Assembly: GCA_024508355.1 (NCBI GenBank)
Contig: JAMZEJ010000005.1
Coordinates: 1-64,000 of the forward strand
DNA from: Rhizosaccharibacter radicis
GTDB taxonomy: Bacteria > Pseudomonadota > Alphaproteobacteria > Acetobacterales > Acetobacteraceae
DNA: 64,000 nt
Reading direction: 5' to 3'
The notes beneath the pieces are model-generated. The model was not told the DNA's origin. It worked only from the letters and a program-made list of their open reading frames with translations, and ran no database searches. Every line of letters starts with the position of its first letter. Positions within the stretch are counted from its first letter, which is position 1. The position numbers were made by a program, and so were the translations under genes. Positions 39,403 through 49,096 of the stretch are shown here, one piece after another.

Positions 39403-40722
39403 CTACAGGATGAAGCGGCTGAGATCGCCCTTCTGCGCCAGGGGTGCGACGCGCTCGCGCACGTAGTTCGCATCCACATGCACCGTGTCGCCCGGCCGGT
39501 CGGAGGCGGTGAAGGACACTTCTTCCAGCAGCCGTTCCAGCACCGTGGCAAGGCGGCGCGCGCCGATGTTCTCCACCCGCTCGTTGATGTCGGCGGCGAG
39601 CTCCGCGAGGCTGTCGACCGCGTCGTCGCCGAAATCCAGCGCCACCTTCTCCGTGCGCATCAGCGCGGTGTACTGCTTGAGCAGCGAATGCTCCGGCTCG
39701 CACAGGATGCGCCGCAGATCGGCGCGTGACAGCGGCTGCAGCTCCACCCTGATCGGCAGACGTCCCTGGAGCTCCGGCAGCAGGTCGGACGGCTTGGCGA
39801 GATGGAAGGCGCCCGACGCGATGAACAGGATATGGTCGGTCTTCACCGGGCCATATTTCGTGTTCACCGTGGTGCCCTCGATCAGCGGCAGCAGGTCGCG
39901 CTGCACACCCTCGCGCGACACGTCGCCGCCGCGGAAGCCGCCTTCGGAGGACCGCGCGCAGACCTTGTCGATCTCGTCGAGGAACACGATGCCGTGCTCC
40001 TGCGCGTGCGCCACCGCCTCGCGCGTCAGGCTGTCGTTATCGAGCAGCCGGTCGGTTTCCTCGCGCTGCAGCGCGGTGCGCGCCGCCGGCACGGCCATGC
40101 GCTTGGGCTGCGCCTGCCGTCCCATCATTCCCTTCATCATCTCGCCGAGATTGATCACCGATCCGCCGGGCATGCCGGGGATGTCCATCTGGCCGAGAGG
40201 GCTGCCGGACGGCTCCGCCACCGCGATCTCGACCTCCTTCTCCTCGAGCTCGCCGTCCCGCAGCATGCGGCGGAACTTGTTCTTGGTTTCGCTCGACGCG
40301 GTGGCGCCCACCAGCGCGTCAACCAGCCGGTCTTCCGCCACCTTCTCGGCCTGGGTCTGCACGTCGCGACGGCGGAGGTCGCGCAGCATCACCAGGCTGG
40401 ACTCCACCAGGTCGCGCAGGATGCTCTCGACGTCGCGCCCGACATAGCCGACCTCGGTGAACTTGGTGGCTTCCACCTTCAGGAACGGCGCCTGCGCCAG
40501 CTTCGCCAGCCGCCGCGCGATCTCGGTCTTGCCGCAACCGGTCGGTCCGATCATCAGGATGTTCTTCGGCACCACCTCGTCGCGCATCTCCTCGGGCAGC
40601 TGCGCGCGGCGCCAGCGGTTGCGCAGCGCGATCGCCACCGCGCGCTTGGCTTCCTCCTGCCCGACGATGAAGCGGTCGAGCTCGGACACGATCTCGCGGG
40701 GGGAGAAGGTCGGGACGTCCAT
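39403..40722 (-). CDS. hslU: ATP-dependent protease ATPase subunit HslU
   Basis: HslU unfolds proteins and feeds them to the HslV peptidase. The 439-residue AAA+ protein has Walker A GPTGCGKT, Walker B VFLDEID, the pore motif GYVGRD and a full sensor/C-terminal domain ending in RFIL, the tail that docks into HslV. It starts two bases after the hslV stop. Confidence 0.97.
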   Translation of the reverse strand: MDVPTFSPREIVSELDRFIVGQEEAKRAVAIALRNRWRRAQLPEEMRDEVVPKNILMIGPTGCGKTEIARRLAKLAQAPFLKVEATKFTEVGYVGRDVESILRDLVESSLVMLRDLRRRDVQTQAEKVAEDRLVDALVGATASSETKNKFRRMLRDGELEEKEVEIAVAEPSGSPLGQMDIPGMPGGSVINLGEMMKGMMGRQAQPKRMAVPAARTALQREETDRLLDNDSLTREAVAHAQEHGIVFLDEIDKVCARSSEGGFRGGDVSREGVQRDLLPLIEGTTVNTKYGPVKTDHILFIASGAFHLAKPSDLLPELQGRLPIRVELQPLSRADLRRILCEPEHSLLKQYTALMRTEKVALDFGDDAVDSLAELAADINERVENIGARRLATVLERLLEEVSFTASDRPGDTVHVDANYVRERVAPLAQKGDLSRFIL

Positions 40723-40724
40723 GA

Positions 40725-41339
40725 TCAGCGGGCCCCCTCGCCCGAGCCGCCCGCGGCGGCGCCCAGGGTTTCCACCACGAGCGAATGGTTGGTGTAGACG
40801 CAGATGTCGCCGGCGATCAGCATGGCGCGCCGCGCAACCTGTTCGGCGTCGATCTCCTCGACGGTGAGCAACGCACGTGCGGCGGCCAACGCGTAGTTGC
40901 CGCCCGAGCCGATCGCGATGACGCCGTCTTCCGGCTCCAGCACGTCGCCGTTGCCCGTCAGCGTGAAGGAGCGCGTCTCGTCGGCCACCGCCATCATCGC
41001 CTCGAGGCGGCGGAGGTATCGATCGGTGCGCCAGTCCTTCGCCAGCTCGACGCAGGCGCGTTCGAGCTGGTTGGGAAACCGCTCGAGCTTGGCTTCGAGG
41101 CGCTCCAGCAGGGTGAAGGCGTCGGCCGTGGCGCCGGCGAAGCCGGACAGGATGTTGCCGTTGGGGCCGATGCGGCGGACCTTGCGGGCATTGCCCTTGA
41201 TCACCGTCTGGCCGAGCGTCACCTGGCCATCGCCGGCCATTGCCACCTGTCCGCCCCGGCGGACACACAGGATGGTCGTGCCGTGCCAGCCGACCGGATC
41301 GTGGGAAGGGCCTGAAGCGGCCGAAAGAAACGGATGCAT
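40725..41339 (-). CDS. hslV: ATP-dependent protease peptidase subunit HslV
   Basis: HslV is the proteasome-like threonine peptidase of the HslUV complex. The mature enzyme starts at the threonine of [10 protein letters not shown] (T21 of the 204-residue precursor); the 20-residue propeptide is longer than in most members. The conserved [20 protein letters not shown] region follows. The start at 41339 is the first in-frame ATG with family-like length. It precedes hslU in one operon. Confidence 0.95.
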   Translation of the reverse strand: MHPFLSAASGPSHDPVGWHGTTILCVRRGGQVAMAGDGQVTLGQTVIKGNARKVRRIGPNGNILSGFAGATADAFTLLERLEAKLERFPNQLERACVELAKDWRTDRYLRRLEAMMAVADETRSFTLTGNGDVLEPEDGVIAIGSGGNYALAAARALLTVEEIDAEQVARRAMLIAGDICVYTNHSLVVETLGAAAGGSGEGAR

Positions 41340-41428
41340 GACGGACAGAGATAGGGAACCCGGCCCGCGCCGCAAGCTAGAGGTCGCGCCGTCCGCCGCG
41401 CATCGCCCCGTCCGGCGAAACTCCCGCG

Positions 41429-41815
41429 TCAGCCGACGGTCGGAGCATCCGGCCGGGGAGCGCCCATCAGGCGGCGGGTTTCCGCCACCAGGACGCTCGG
41501 CAGGAACGGTTTCATCAACAGCGCCTCCCGATGGTCGAGCTCTCGCAGGCCCACTGCTTCCGGCCGCCCGGTGATGTAGATCACGCAAAGCTCGGGCAGC
41601 AGCATGCGCGCCATGGCGGCCACCACGAAGCCGTTGCGCCTCGTGCCGAGATCAAGATCGGTCACGAGAATCCGCGGCGGCTCCTGTTCACGCAGATAGG
41701 CCAGCGCTTCGGCTTCCGCGGCCGCTTCCACGACCACCAGCCCTTGTTCGCGCAGCGCTTCCGCGAGGGTGGTACGCACCAGCGAATCGTCGTCGAGCAC
41801 CAGCAGATCGCACAT
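41429..41815 (-). CDS. Single-domain response regulator (receiver only)
   Basis: The 128-residue protein is one receiver domain: acidic pocket LDDD, phospho-acceptor aspartate in VTDLDLG, the T of YITGRP and the lysine of LLMKPF. It has no output domain. It lies 99 bases behind the receiver-led histidine kinase and is the last gene of the chemosensory cluster, so it may receive phosphate from one of the two kinases, like CheY3-type proteins (inference). Confidence 0.88.
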   Translation of the reverse strand: MCDLLVLDDDSLVRTTLAEALREQGLVVVEAAAEAEALAYLREQEPPRILVTDLDLGTRRNGFVVAAMARMLLPELCVIYITGRPEAVGLRELDHREALLMKPFLPSVLVAETRRLMGAPRPDAPTVG

Positions 41816-41914
41816 CGCCTTCCGGACCCTGCCTCCTGGACAAGGCTATCGCGGCGGCCCGCGTCCGGTTGCCGGGCGACGGTCACATGCCGGCGCTATC
41901 CACCGGGCGGGACG

Positions 41915-43450
41915 CTAGCCGATCGACGGCAGGCAGATGGCGATCCGGCTTCCCTTGCCGGGTGCGCTGTCCACCAGCACCATGCCGCCGCTCTGGCGCG
42001 CGAACGCGTAAACGGTGGACAAGCCGAGCCCGGTGCCCCGCCCGATCTCCTTGGTGGTGAAGAACGGCTCGAAGATCCGCTGCTGCAGTTCGGGCGACAT
42101 GCCGATGCCCTCGTCCTGCACCGCGATGGACACGCAGCGCGTCGCCACTCCCGCGGCGGGCGGCGGTCCGTCCCCCTCGGGCAGCACCACCTCCGCCGCC
42201 GTCGTGCACAACACCAGCCGCCCGCCGTCGGGCATGGCGTCGCGGGCATTGACGCACAGATTGATCAGCGCGAGCTCCAGCTGTTCGCCGTCCGCCCGCA
42301 CCGGCGACAGCGACGGCGCCAGCTCGTACTCGATCGTGATGTCGCGACGACCCACGCTGCGCGACAGCAGGTCGCGCATGTTGCCGATCAGCTCGTTGAC
42401 GTCGAAGCTGCCGACGCGGCTGTCGTCCTGCCGGCTGAAGCGCAGCAGCCGCTGGGTCAGGGCCGAGCCGCGGTCGGCCGCCGCCTGCGCCGTGTCCAGC
42501 AGCCGCGCCAGCCGCGCCTCGCCGGGCGGCACCTGGTTGCGGGCCATCTCCAGGCTGCCGAGCACCGCGGTCAGCAGATTGTTGAAATCGTGCGCGACGC
42601 CGCCCGCCATCGTGCCCAGCGCCTGCATCTTCTCGTTCTGCCGCGCCTGCGCCTCGGCGGCCTTCTCGTCGGAGATGTCGCGCTCCAGGGTGGCCAGCGC
42701 CGCCACGCTGCCGTCCGCGTCGCGCACCGGCGCCCGCAGCCGCTGCAGCCAGCGGCCGCCCCGGCTGGCCGGCCGGTTCTCATCCTCGGCGACCTGGCGC
42801 TGGTCGGTGGCGACGGCGCCGTTGCGCATCGTCCGCAGATCGGCCTGCAGCATGGCCTCCCCGACGGTGCCGGGCACCAGCTCGGCTTCCGTCCGGCCGA
42901 GACAGGCGGACGGCTCGTGCCCGAGCCGGTCCGCCGCGATCCGGTTGAGGCGCAGGAAGCGGCCGTCGCGATCCTTGATGGACACGCCGTCCCCGGAGCC
43001 GTCCAGCAATCCCTGCAGCAGCATCCGTTCCCACCGCAGCGCGTCCTGCAGCTCCGCCCGGCGCGCCGCCTGCCGGATCATCGCCAGCAGCGCGGCGGGC
43101 TCCCAGGGCTTGTGCGCGTAGCCGGAGATGCGCCCGTCATTCACCGCGGACACCACCGCCGACAGGTCGGCATAGCCGGTGAGCAGCAGCGCCTGCGCGT
43201 CCGAATGCTGCCGGGCACGGCTGAGGAACTGGTCGCCGTTCATGCCCGGCATGCGCTGGTCGGACACGATCACCGACACGTCCGGCTCGCGGCGGAGGAT
43301 CGCCAGCGCATCCGCCGGCGAGGTCGTCGACAGGACGCGGAACTCGTCCTCCAGTAGGTCCTCGAGCGCCACCAGGATGTCGGCCTCGTCGTCCACCAGC
43401 AGGACCAGGGGCCGGACGGCACGGGCGCGCGGATCGCGGCGCAGGCTCAT
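41915..43450 (-). CDS. Receiver-PAS-histidine kinase of the chemosensory cluster
   Basis: The 511-residue, cytoplasmic protein has an N-terminal receiver (acceptor D64, K114 in AHKPW), a PAS domain (about 140-260, DGVSIKDRDGRFLRLN), a HisKA box with H287 (GGVAHDFNNLL) and an ATPase domain (NARDAMPDGG, DEGIGM, GRGTGLGLS). No membrane segment. The start overlaps the stop of the first kinase gene (ATGA). A receiver in front of a kinase suggests that phosphate from CheA or the upstream kinase tunes its activity. Confidence 0.9.
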   Translation of the reverse strand: MSLRRDPRARAVRPLVLLVDDEADILVALEDLLEDEFRVLSTTSPADALAILRREPDVSVIVSDQRMPGMNGDQFLSRARQHSDAQALLLTGYADLSAVVSAVNDGRISGYAHKPWEPAALLAMIRQAARRAELQDALRWERMLLQGLLDGSGDGVSIKDRDGRFLRLNRIAADRLGHEPSACLGRTEAELVPGTVGEAMLQADLRTMRNGAVATDQRQVAEDENRPASRGGRWLQRLRAPVRDADGSVAALATLERDISDEKAAEAQARQNEKMQALGTMAGGVAHDFNNLLTAVLGSLEMARNQVPPGEARLARLLDTAQAAADRGSALTQRLLRFSRQDDSRVGSFDVNELIGNMRDLLSRSVGRRDITIEYELAPSLSPVRADGEQLELALINLCVNARDAMPDGGRLVLCTTAAEVVLPEGDGPPPAAGVATRCVSIAVQDEGIGMSPELQQRIFEPFFTTKEIGRGTGLGLSTVYAFARQSGGMVLVDSAPGKGSRIAICLPSIG

Positions 43451-45381
43451 GGCGTGGCGGCCGGGAACGCCGGCGGCTCGGGAACCTCCGGCCCGGAACC
43501 CGGCGATCCGGAGGTCGTGCCTTCGGATGTCCTTGTTCCCGCCCGGATGTCGGGAGACGTCGCCGGAACGGGGATGGACACGGTGAAGCACGCACCGCCG
43601 CCCGGCGCGTCCTCCACCGACACCGCGCCGCCATGCGCTTCCACCACGCTGTAAGCGATGGCGAGCCCGAGCCCGGTGCCGGCGCCGACCGGCTTGGTGG
43701 TGAAGAACGGCTCGAACACCCGTTCGCGCAGCGCGGCCGGCACCCCCGGTCCGTTGTCGGAGACGGCGATGCGGTAGGCGTCGTTTTCCAGCAGCGTGTC
43801 GATCCGGATAAGCCCCCCGGGGCCGGAGGACGGGGCGTCATCGGGCGACGGAACAGCCGAATCGCCGGCCGGCGCAGCGGCGGCATTCAACGCATCCGCC
43901 GCGTTGCCGACGATGTTCATGATGACCTGATTCAGCAGCGCCGGCTGGCAAAAGAGTTCGCGCGGCGCGCGGTAGCGCCTTTCGACGGTGATCCCAGGTC
44001 CAAGCTTGTGCGTCAACAGCGCCAGGATCGTGTCGATGGAGTCCGGCACGTCCACCAGCTGCTGCTCGCTTTCGTCCAGGCGGGAAAAGCGCCGGAGGTT
44101 GAGCACGAGGTCCTGGATCCGCTTCAACCCGAGGCTCATGGACGCCACGCGGTCGTGCGCTCGCGACAAGGAGCGCTGCCGTTCCTCCTCGGGCAGCTCG
44201 CCCGAGGCGATCCTGCCCAGCAGCCGCTCCACCGTGCCCTGATGCGCCAGGATGAAGGCCAGCGGGTTGTTGATCTCGTGGGCGATGCCCGCGACCAGCT
44301 CGCCCAGCGACGCCATCTTGGCCGACTGCACCAGCTTGCCCTGCGCCTCGCGCAGGCGGTTGTTGGCGGCTTCCAGCTCCTGGTTCGCCCGGGCCAGCGC
44401 GCCCGCCAGCGAGGCCTGGGCCGCGTTGGCCGCCGCTTCGGCCCGGGCGCGCTCCACCGATCGTTCCCGTTCGCCGAGCTCCGCGTCGAGCCGCTGCCGT
44501 TCCTCCTCGATCAGCTTGCGCCGCATCACCGCCTTCAGCCGCAACGCCAGCCCGTCGCCGTTCGGATCGAACGGCACCAGATCGTCGACCCCGGCCTCGA
44601 AGGCGCGCGCCGCCAGGCCCGCCGCCGGGTCCAGCGGCCCGACCCCCAGGATGCGCCAGCGGAACCCCCGCACCCCGGCGGCGTCGCCGGCCGCGGGATC
44701 GGCCATCCCCGCCGGATCGATGTCGCGGCCCCGACGGGCGTCGGCCCACTCGCAGAAGCCGAGCCCGTCGAAGGCGCCGTCCGCGAGGTCCACCACCAGG
44801 CAGTCCTGGTCCGGATCCTGTTCCAGGAGAGTCCTGGCCTCGGCGGGATCGGACGCCGCCGTCAGCTGGTAGCCGTCCCGGCCGAGGGACGCCCGAAGCG
44901 CCTCGCTCGCCTTTCGCGCCAGCACCAGGAGGCGCGCCTGCCGGAAACGCACCGTGCCCGGGCGGGGCCTCCCGCCCGCCGCATCCGACGCATGGTCCGA
45001 GCCGCCATTGCGCAGCAGGGCGCGGATCCGGAGCGCCAGGATATCCTGGGCGGCGGATTTGGGGACATAGGCGTCGGCACCCGATTCGATGCCCTGCCGT
45101 TCCATGTCCGGCTCGGACGCCTCGGTCAGCATCAGCACCGGGATCGCGCGGGTCTCGTTGTCCAGCCTGAGGCGCCGCACCAGCTCGCCGCCGCTCATGC
45201 CGGGCAGGTGGAAATCCGCGACCAGCAGGTCCGGCAACGCCTGGTTGAGGCGCTCCAGCGCTTCTTCCGCGCTGGCCACCCGATGCACGGCAAAGCCCTG
45301 CCCCTCGAGGCGGCGCCGGATCAGCAACGCCTGGGTGTCGGAATCCTCCACCAGCAGCAGGCTGGCCGCCATGTCGGTCAT
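43447..45381 (-). CDS. Double-receiver histidine kinase, CheS3-like
   Basis: The 644-residue protein has a normal receiver (acceptor D56 in VADFHLPGMSGG, K108 in VPKSA), a second receiver-like domain (about 150-285) that has lost the first acidic pocket and the lysine, a coiled coil (290-350), a HisKA box with H368 (GIAHEINNPL) and an ATPase domain (NIVGNAADAL, GAGTGLGLA). This resembles CheS3 of the Rhodospirillum centenum Che3 pathway, a kinase controlled by CheA. The start overlaps cheB (ATGA), and its stop overlaps the second kinase. Confidence 0.88.
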   Translation of the reverse strand: MTDMAASLLLVEDSDTQALLIRRRLEGQGFAVHRVASAEEALERLNQALPDLLVADFHLPGMSGGELVRRLRLDNETRAIPVLMLTEASEPDMERQGIESGADAYVPKSAAQDILALRIRALLRNGGSDHASDAAGGRPRPGTVRFRQARLLVLARKASEALRASLGRDGYQLTAASDPAEARTLLEQDPDQDCLVVDLADGAFDGLGFCEWADARRGRDIDPAGMADPAAGDAAGVRGFRWRILGVGPLDPAAGLAARAFEAGVDDLVPFDPNGDGLALRLKAVMRRKLIEEERQRLDAELGERERSVERARAEAAANAAQASLAGALARANQELEAANNRLREAQGKLVQSAKMASLGELVAGIAHEINNPLAFILAHQGTVERLLGRIASGELPEEERQRSLSRAHDRVASMSLGLKRIQDLVLNLRRFSRLDESEQQLVDVPDSIDTILALLTHKLGPGITVERRYRAPRELFCQPALLNQVIMNIVGNAADALNAAAAPAGDSAVPSPDDAPSSGPGGLIRIDTLLENDAYRIAVSDNGPGVPAALRERVFEPFFTTKPVGAGTGLGLAIAYSVVEAHGGAVSVEDAPGGGACFTVSIPVPATSPDIRAGTRTSEGTTSGSPGSGPEVPEPPAFPAATP

Positions 45382-46628
45382 GCCCGCGCTCCTTCCCCCG
45401 GCGGGCCGTCGGTGTCCGGCCGGTCGTCCTGCCCGGCGAGCCGCAGCAGCCTTTGCGCCACCGCGTCCAGCGGCAGGCTGGCACAGGAGCCGCCCTGCGC
45501 CACCGCGGCGGCGGGCATGCCGTACACCACCGCCGTGCTTTCATGCTCGGTGATGGTGTAGGCCCCGGCCCGGCGCATGGCGACCAGCCCCGTGGCGCCG
45601 TCCTCGCCCATCCCGGTCAGCAGCACCCCCACCCCGGCCGGGCCGGCCGCGTCGGCGACGCTGTTGAACAGGACCGTGGCGGAAGGACGCTGACCATTGA
45701 CCGGCACGTCGTCCGACAGCCTGCAGCAGAAACGGTCGTCCGCCAGGCGGCGCAGGGTCAGGTGCCGGCTGCCGGGCGCCACCAGCACGGTGCCCGGCTC
45801 CGGCACGTCGCCGTCGCGCGCCACCCGCGCCGCCAGGGGAATCACCCCGTCCAGCCAGTGGGCGAACCCTTCCATGAAGCTCGCCCCCATGTGCTGCACC
45901 AGCAGCACCGGCAGGGAGAACCCGGGCGGCAACGCGCCCAGCACCTTGGCCAGCGCGGGCGGGCCGCCGGTGGAGGCGGCGATCGCCAGCACGGAACGGC
46001 CGCGCGCGGGCAACGACGCGACGTCCTGGCCGTTGGGCGACAGCGGGCCGGACGTCGGCGTCCTGTCGCGCAGCCGGATCACCGGCACCTCGCTCATGAT
46101 GGCGAGCTGGGTGGCGATCCGCGCGGCGCTGGTCTCGAAACCGCGCGACAACGTGCCGCGAGGTTTTTCCAGCACCGCCAGGGCGCCCGACCGCAGCGCG
46201 TTCATGGAGATGCGCAGGCTCGCATCCTCCACCGCGTCGGCGATCACCACGATGGGCGTGGGAAAGCGCGCCATGATCCGCCGCGTCGCTTCGAGCCCGT
46301 CCATGCCGGGCAGGCGCACGTCCATGGACACGACGTCGGGCCGCAGGCGGGGGATCAGCAACAGCGCTTCCTCGGCGGACTCGACCGCCGCCGCCAGTTC
46401 CAGCCGAGGATCGGCGGCGATGATATGCGCCAGCAGGCGCCTGATCACCGCGGAATCCTCCACCACCAGCACCCGCTTGCGCGCGCGACCGGGATGGAGG
46501 CCGCCGGGAGCGCCGGGTCCCTGGCCGCCATTCCCCGGACCACCGTTCCCCTGGCCGCCGGGTCCGGTGGCCGGGGCGGCACCGGTGCCGGTTCCGCCGT
46601 CCCGGGAGCGGTCGATGGGTCCGCTCAC
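45378..46628 (-). CDS. cheB: Chemoreceptor glutamate methylesterase CheB
   Basis: CheB removes methyl groups from the receptor to reset it. The 416-residue protein has a receiver (acceptor D103 in SMDVRLPGMDG) and a methylesterase domain with catalytic S219 (AASTGG), H246 (VQHMG) and D343 (GMGEDGATG). Before the receiver there is an unusual glycine/proline-rich stretch of about 40 residues. The GTG start at 46628 overlaps the cheA stop (GTGA), which fixes it. Confidence 0.94.
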   Translation of the reverse strand: MSGPIDRSRDGGTGTGAAPATGPGGQGNGGPGNGGQGPGAPGGLHPGRARKRVLVVEDSAVIRRLLAHIIAADPRLELAAAVESAEEALLLIPRLRPDVVSMDVRLPGMDGLEATRRIMARFPTPIVVIADAVEDASLRISMNALRSGALAVLEKPRGTLSRGFETSAARIATQLAIMSEVPVIRLRDRTPTSGPLSPNGQDVASLPARGRSVLAIAASTGGPPALAKVLGALPPGFSLPVLLVQHMGASFMEGFAHWLDGVIPLAARVARDGDVPEPGTVLVAPGSRHLTLRRLADDRFCCRLSDDVPVNGQRPSATVLFNSVADAAGPAGVGVLLTGMGEDGATGLVAMRRAGAYTITEHESTAVVYGMPAAAVAQGGSCASLPLDAVAQRLLRLAGQDDRPDTDGPPGEGARA

Positions 46629-48964
46629 GGCAGCAACTGCCCGATCGCCTCGAGCAGCGCGCCCTGATCGAAGCGTTGCTTGGTGAGGTAGGCCCGGGCG
46701 CCGAGCTCCATGCCGCGCGCCACGTCCGCCGCCTCGCCGCGCGACGTCATCAGGATCACCGGAACCTGGCGCAGCCTCGGGTCCCGCTGCATCGCGTCGA
46801 GCAGCCCGAAGCCGTCCAGCCTCGGCATCTCCACGTCCGCCACCACGACGTCCACCTCCCTTTCGGTGGTCCTCAACACCGTCAGCGCGTCCACCCCATC
46901 CACCGCCAGTAATACCCTGTAGCCTTGCGCCTGGAGGATCGAGCGTTCCAGCGTGCGCGTGGTGATGGAGTCGTCCACCACCAGGATCGTCGGTTGTTGC
47001 CGTTCGTTCCGGGACACGACTCCGCGCCCTTCGGTGCGGCCGTCCGCCGCCAGCGGCGCCGGCGCCGCGTTGTCCAGCACCGCTTGCAACAGCCACCCCG
47101 CATCCAGCACCGGCACCGGCCGGCCCCCGGCGGCCAGCACCGTGCCCGCGATCCTGTCCGACGCGAGGCCCGGCACCGGCAGGGTGGACATGGTGAAGCC
47201 GTCCACCTCGCACAGTGCGTCCACCACCACGGCGGCCCGGCGGCGCCCGTCCTGCAGCACCAACACCGGCAGGTCCCGCCCGGACGGGCGCTCGCCGCCG
47301 CCGCCGCCGAGCAGGACATCCAGCCACCCCAGGGGCAGCAGCTCCGGACCGTCCCGCCCGGGTAGGCGCAGCACGGGGCGGCCGTTCGCCTGCTCGATCG
47401 AGGCCGGCGCCGCCCGCAGCAGGCGGCTCACGGCGGCCGCCGGCAGCGCGAGGCGGTGCCCCGCCGCCGACACCATCAGCAACGTCCGCCGGGCCGCGCC
47501 CAACGGCACCGACAACCGCAGCACCGCGCCCGCGGGCGCGCCGCGCTCGTCCCGCCGGATCAGCAGCGAGGCATCGCCCCGCAACCGCCGGGCGGCTTCC
47601 GCCACGATCGACAGCCCCATGCCGCGGCCGGACAGTCGATCCGCGGCGCGAGCGGTGGACAGGCCGGACGAGAACGGCAGGGCCAGCAGCTCGGCCTCCG
47701 TGGGCGGCGGCGCGTCCGGCGCCGTCGCCAGCAATCCCGTCCGGCGCCCCGCCGCCTCGATGCGATGCAGATCCGGGCCGGAACCATTGTCCGACACCGT
47801 CAGCACCAGCCTGTCGCCTTCCTGGCGCAACGCCAGCTCGATCTCGCCCCCCGTCCAGGCGGCTCCGGCGGCGCGGGGGACGAGGCCGTGGCCCACCGCG
47901 TTGCGCAGCATCTGGATCGCCGGATCGCGCAGCGCCTGCAGCACGCCGCGCCGGGCCCGAAGCGACAGCCCCTCCACCCGGACCACGATCTCCAGCCCTT
48001 GTTCGCGGGCGAGCGCCCGGGCCACGGCGTCGAGGCCGCCGAGCACGCTGTCGGCCGGCACCAGGGACAGCCGTTCCGCATCGTCCTGGAGCGCCGCCGC
48101 TTCCAGCCCCGCCCGCCGCAGGAGCGGCCCTTGTTCGCGTGCCAGGCGGTCCAGCCGCCGCGCGAAGCCGGACAGCTTCTCGTCTTCCTCGGCCGCCACA
48201 CCGGACGCCAAGGAGCCGGATGCCGAGAGGCTTTGCCGGCGGTCGCGCAGCAGCCCTCGCAGTTCGGCCGCGAGATCGGCCAGAACCGCGCCGGTGCCGG
48301 CGCGATCGAGCATCGCGGCCACCGCATGCGCGCGGATCCCCAGCGCCTCGATCTCCGCATCGGAGACCCGCAGGTTCGCGGCCACCGGAACCCGCTCGCC
48401 GGAAGATGCCGGGGCGTCCGGCCGTAGCGGGGACGGGTGATCCCCTGCCGCCGGAACCTCGGTCGCGGTCGCTGGAACCGTCGCGGACGGGGCTTCGGCG
48501 CCATCGTCTCGCGCAGGTCCCGCCCCGTTCCCGGCGAGCCCCTCGCCGGTCGGAGCTTCCTGTCGGTCGCGCGGCGCCGCGGGGTCCGGTAGCCCGGGCG
48601 GCTCGTCGGGCCATCCGGCCGATCCGGCCTGTTCCAGCGCCACCGCCGCCTCGATCTCGTCGAGCCCGCGGGCGAGCGCCGCGGCCTCGGCGTCGTCCAG
48701 CGGACGGCCGGCCTCCACCACGGCGTTCAGCCTCGACTCCAGCCCGTGCGCGATCTCCTCCACGCGCGGCAGGTCCACCGCCCGCGCGGCGCCCTTCAGG
48801 GAATGAACCCGCCTGAACACGTCGCGCAGCCGGTCGCCGCCCAGCGCCCCGGCGGCGAGTGCCGCTCGCGCCACCAGCAGATGCTCGCGATATTCGGCCT
48901 CGAACGCGGCCAGCAGCTCCTGCCGGAAATCGCTCACGACGCCGTCCGCCGCGCCGCCGGCCAT
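46625..48964 (-). CDS. cheA: Hybrid chemotaxis kinase CheA with C-terminal receiver
   Basis: The 779-residue protein has an Hpt domain with H54 (RRVHSLKGAARAV), a low-complexity linker, dimer and ATPase domains (N-box MLRNAVGHG, G-boxes SDNGSG and SGRGMGLS), a CheW-like domain and a C-terminal receiver (acceptor in VVVADVEMPRLDG). In the N-box the usual Asp before HG is Gly. A CheA with its own receiver is the WspE/FrzE/CheA3 type, used for functions other than flagellar steering. Confidence 0.93.
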   Translation of the reverse strand: MAGGAADGVVSDFRQELLAAFEAEYREHLLVARAALAAGALGGDRLRDVFRRVHSLKGAARAVDLPRVEEIAHGLESRLNAVVEAGRPLDDAEAAALARGLDEIEAAVALEQAGSAGWPDEPPGLPDPAAPRDRQEAPTGEGLAGNGAGPARDDGAEAPSATVPATATEVPAAGDHPSPLRPDAPASSGERVPVAANLRVSDAEIEALGIRAHAVAAMLDRAGTGAVLADLAAELRGLLRDRRQSLSASGSLASGVAAEEDEKLSGFARRLDRLAREQGPLLRRAGLEAAALQDDAERLSLVPADSVLGGLDAVARALAREQGLEIVVRVEGLSLRARRGVLQALRDPAIQMLRNAVGHGLVPRAAGAAWTGGEIELALRQEGDRLVLTVSDNGSGPDLHRIEAAGRRTGLLATAPDAPPPTEAELLALPFSSGLSTARAADRLSGRGMGLSIVAEAARRLRGDASLLIRRDERGAPAGAVLRLSVPLGAARRTLLMVSAAGHRLALPAAAVSRLLRAAPASIEQANGRPVLRLPGRDGPELLPLGWLDVLLGGGGGERPSGRDLPVLVLQDGRRRAAVVVDALCEVDGFTMSTLPVPGLASDRIAGTVLAAGGRPVPVLDAGWLLQAVLDNAAPAPLAADGRTEGRGVVSRNERQQPTILVVDDSITTRTLERSILQAQGYRVLLAVDGVDALTVLRTTEREVDVVVADVEMPRLDGFGLLDAMQRDPRLRQVPVILMTSRGEAADVARGMELGARAYLTKQRFDQGALLEAIGQLLP

Positions 48965-49096
48965 CGGAACGTCCGCTCGCGCGGCGGCCGGGCTCGAACG
49001 GCCCCACGGGACGACGCGGAATTCCGCTTCGCTCGCCGTTCCATCGCCCGCAGCCGTTCCATCATCCCGCTCCGCAACCGAACCGCCCCGACGGGA

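Noticed and set aside
46629..49007. Continuation of the cheB frame as one 1209-residue protein
   Set aside because: The upstream part is an off-frame reading of cheA; cheB starts at GTG 46628, which overlaps the cheA stop in the common GTGA way.
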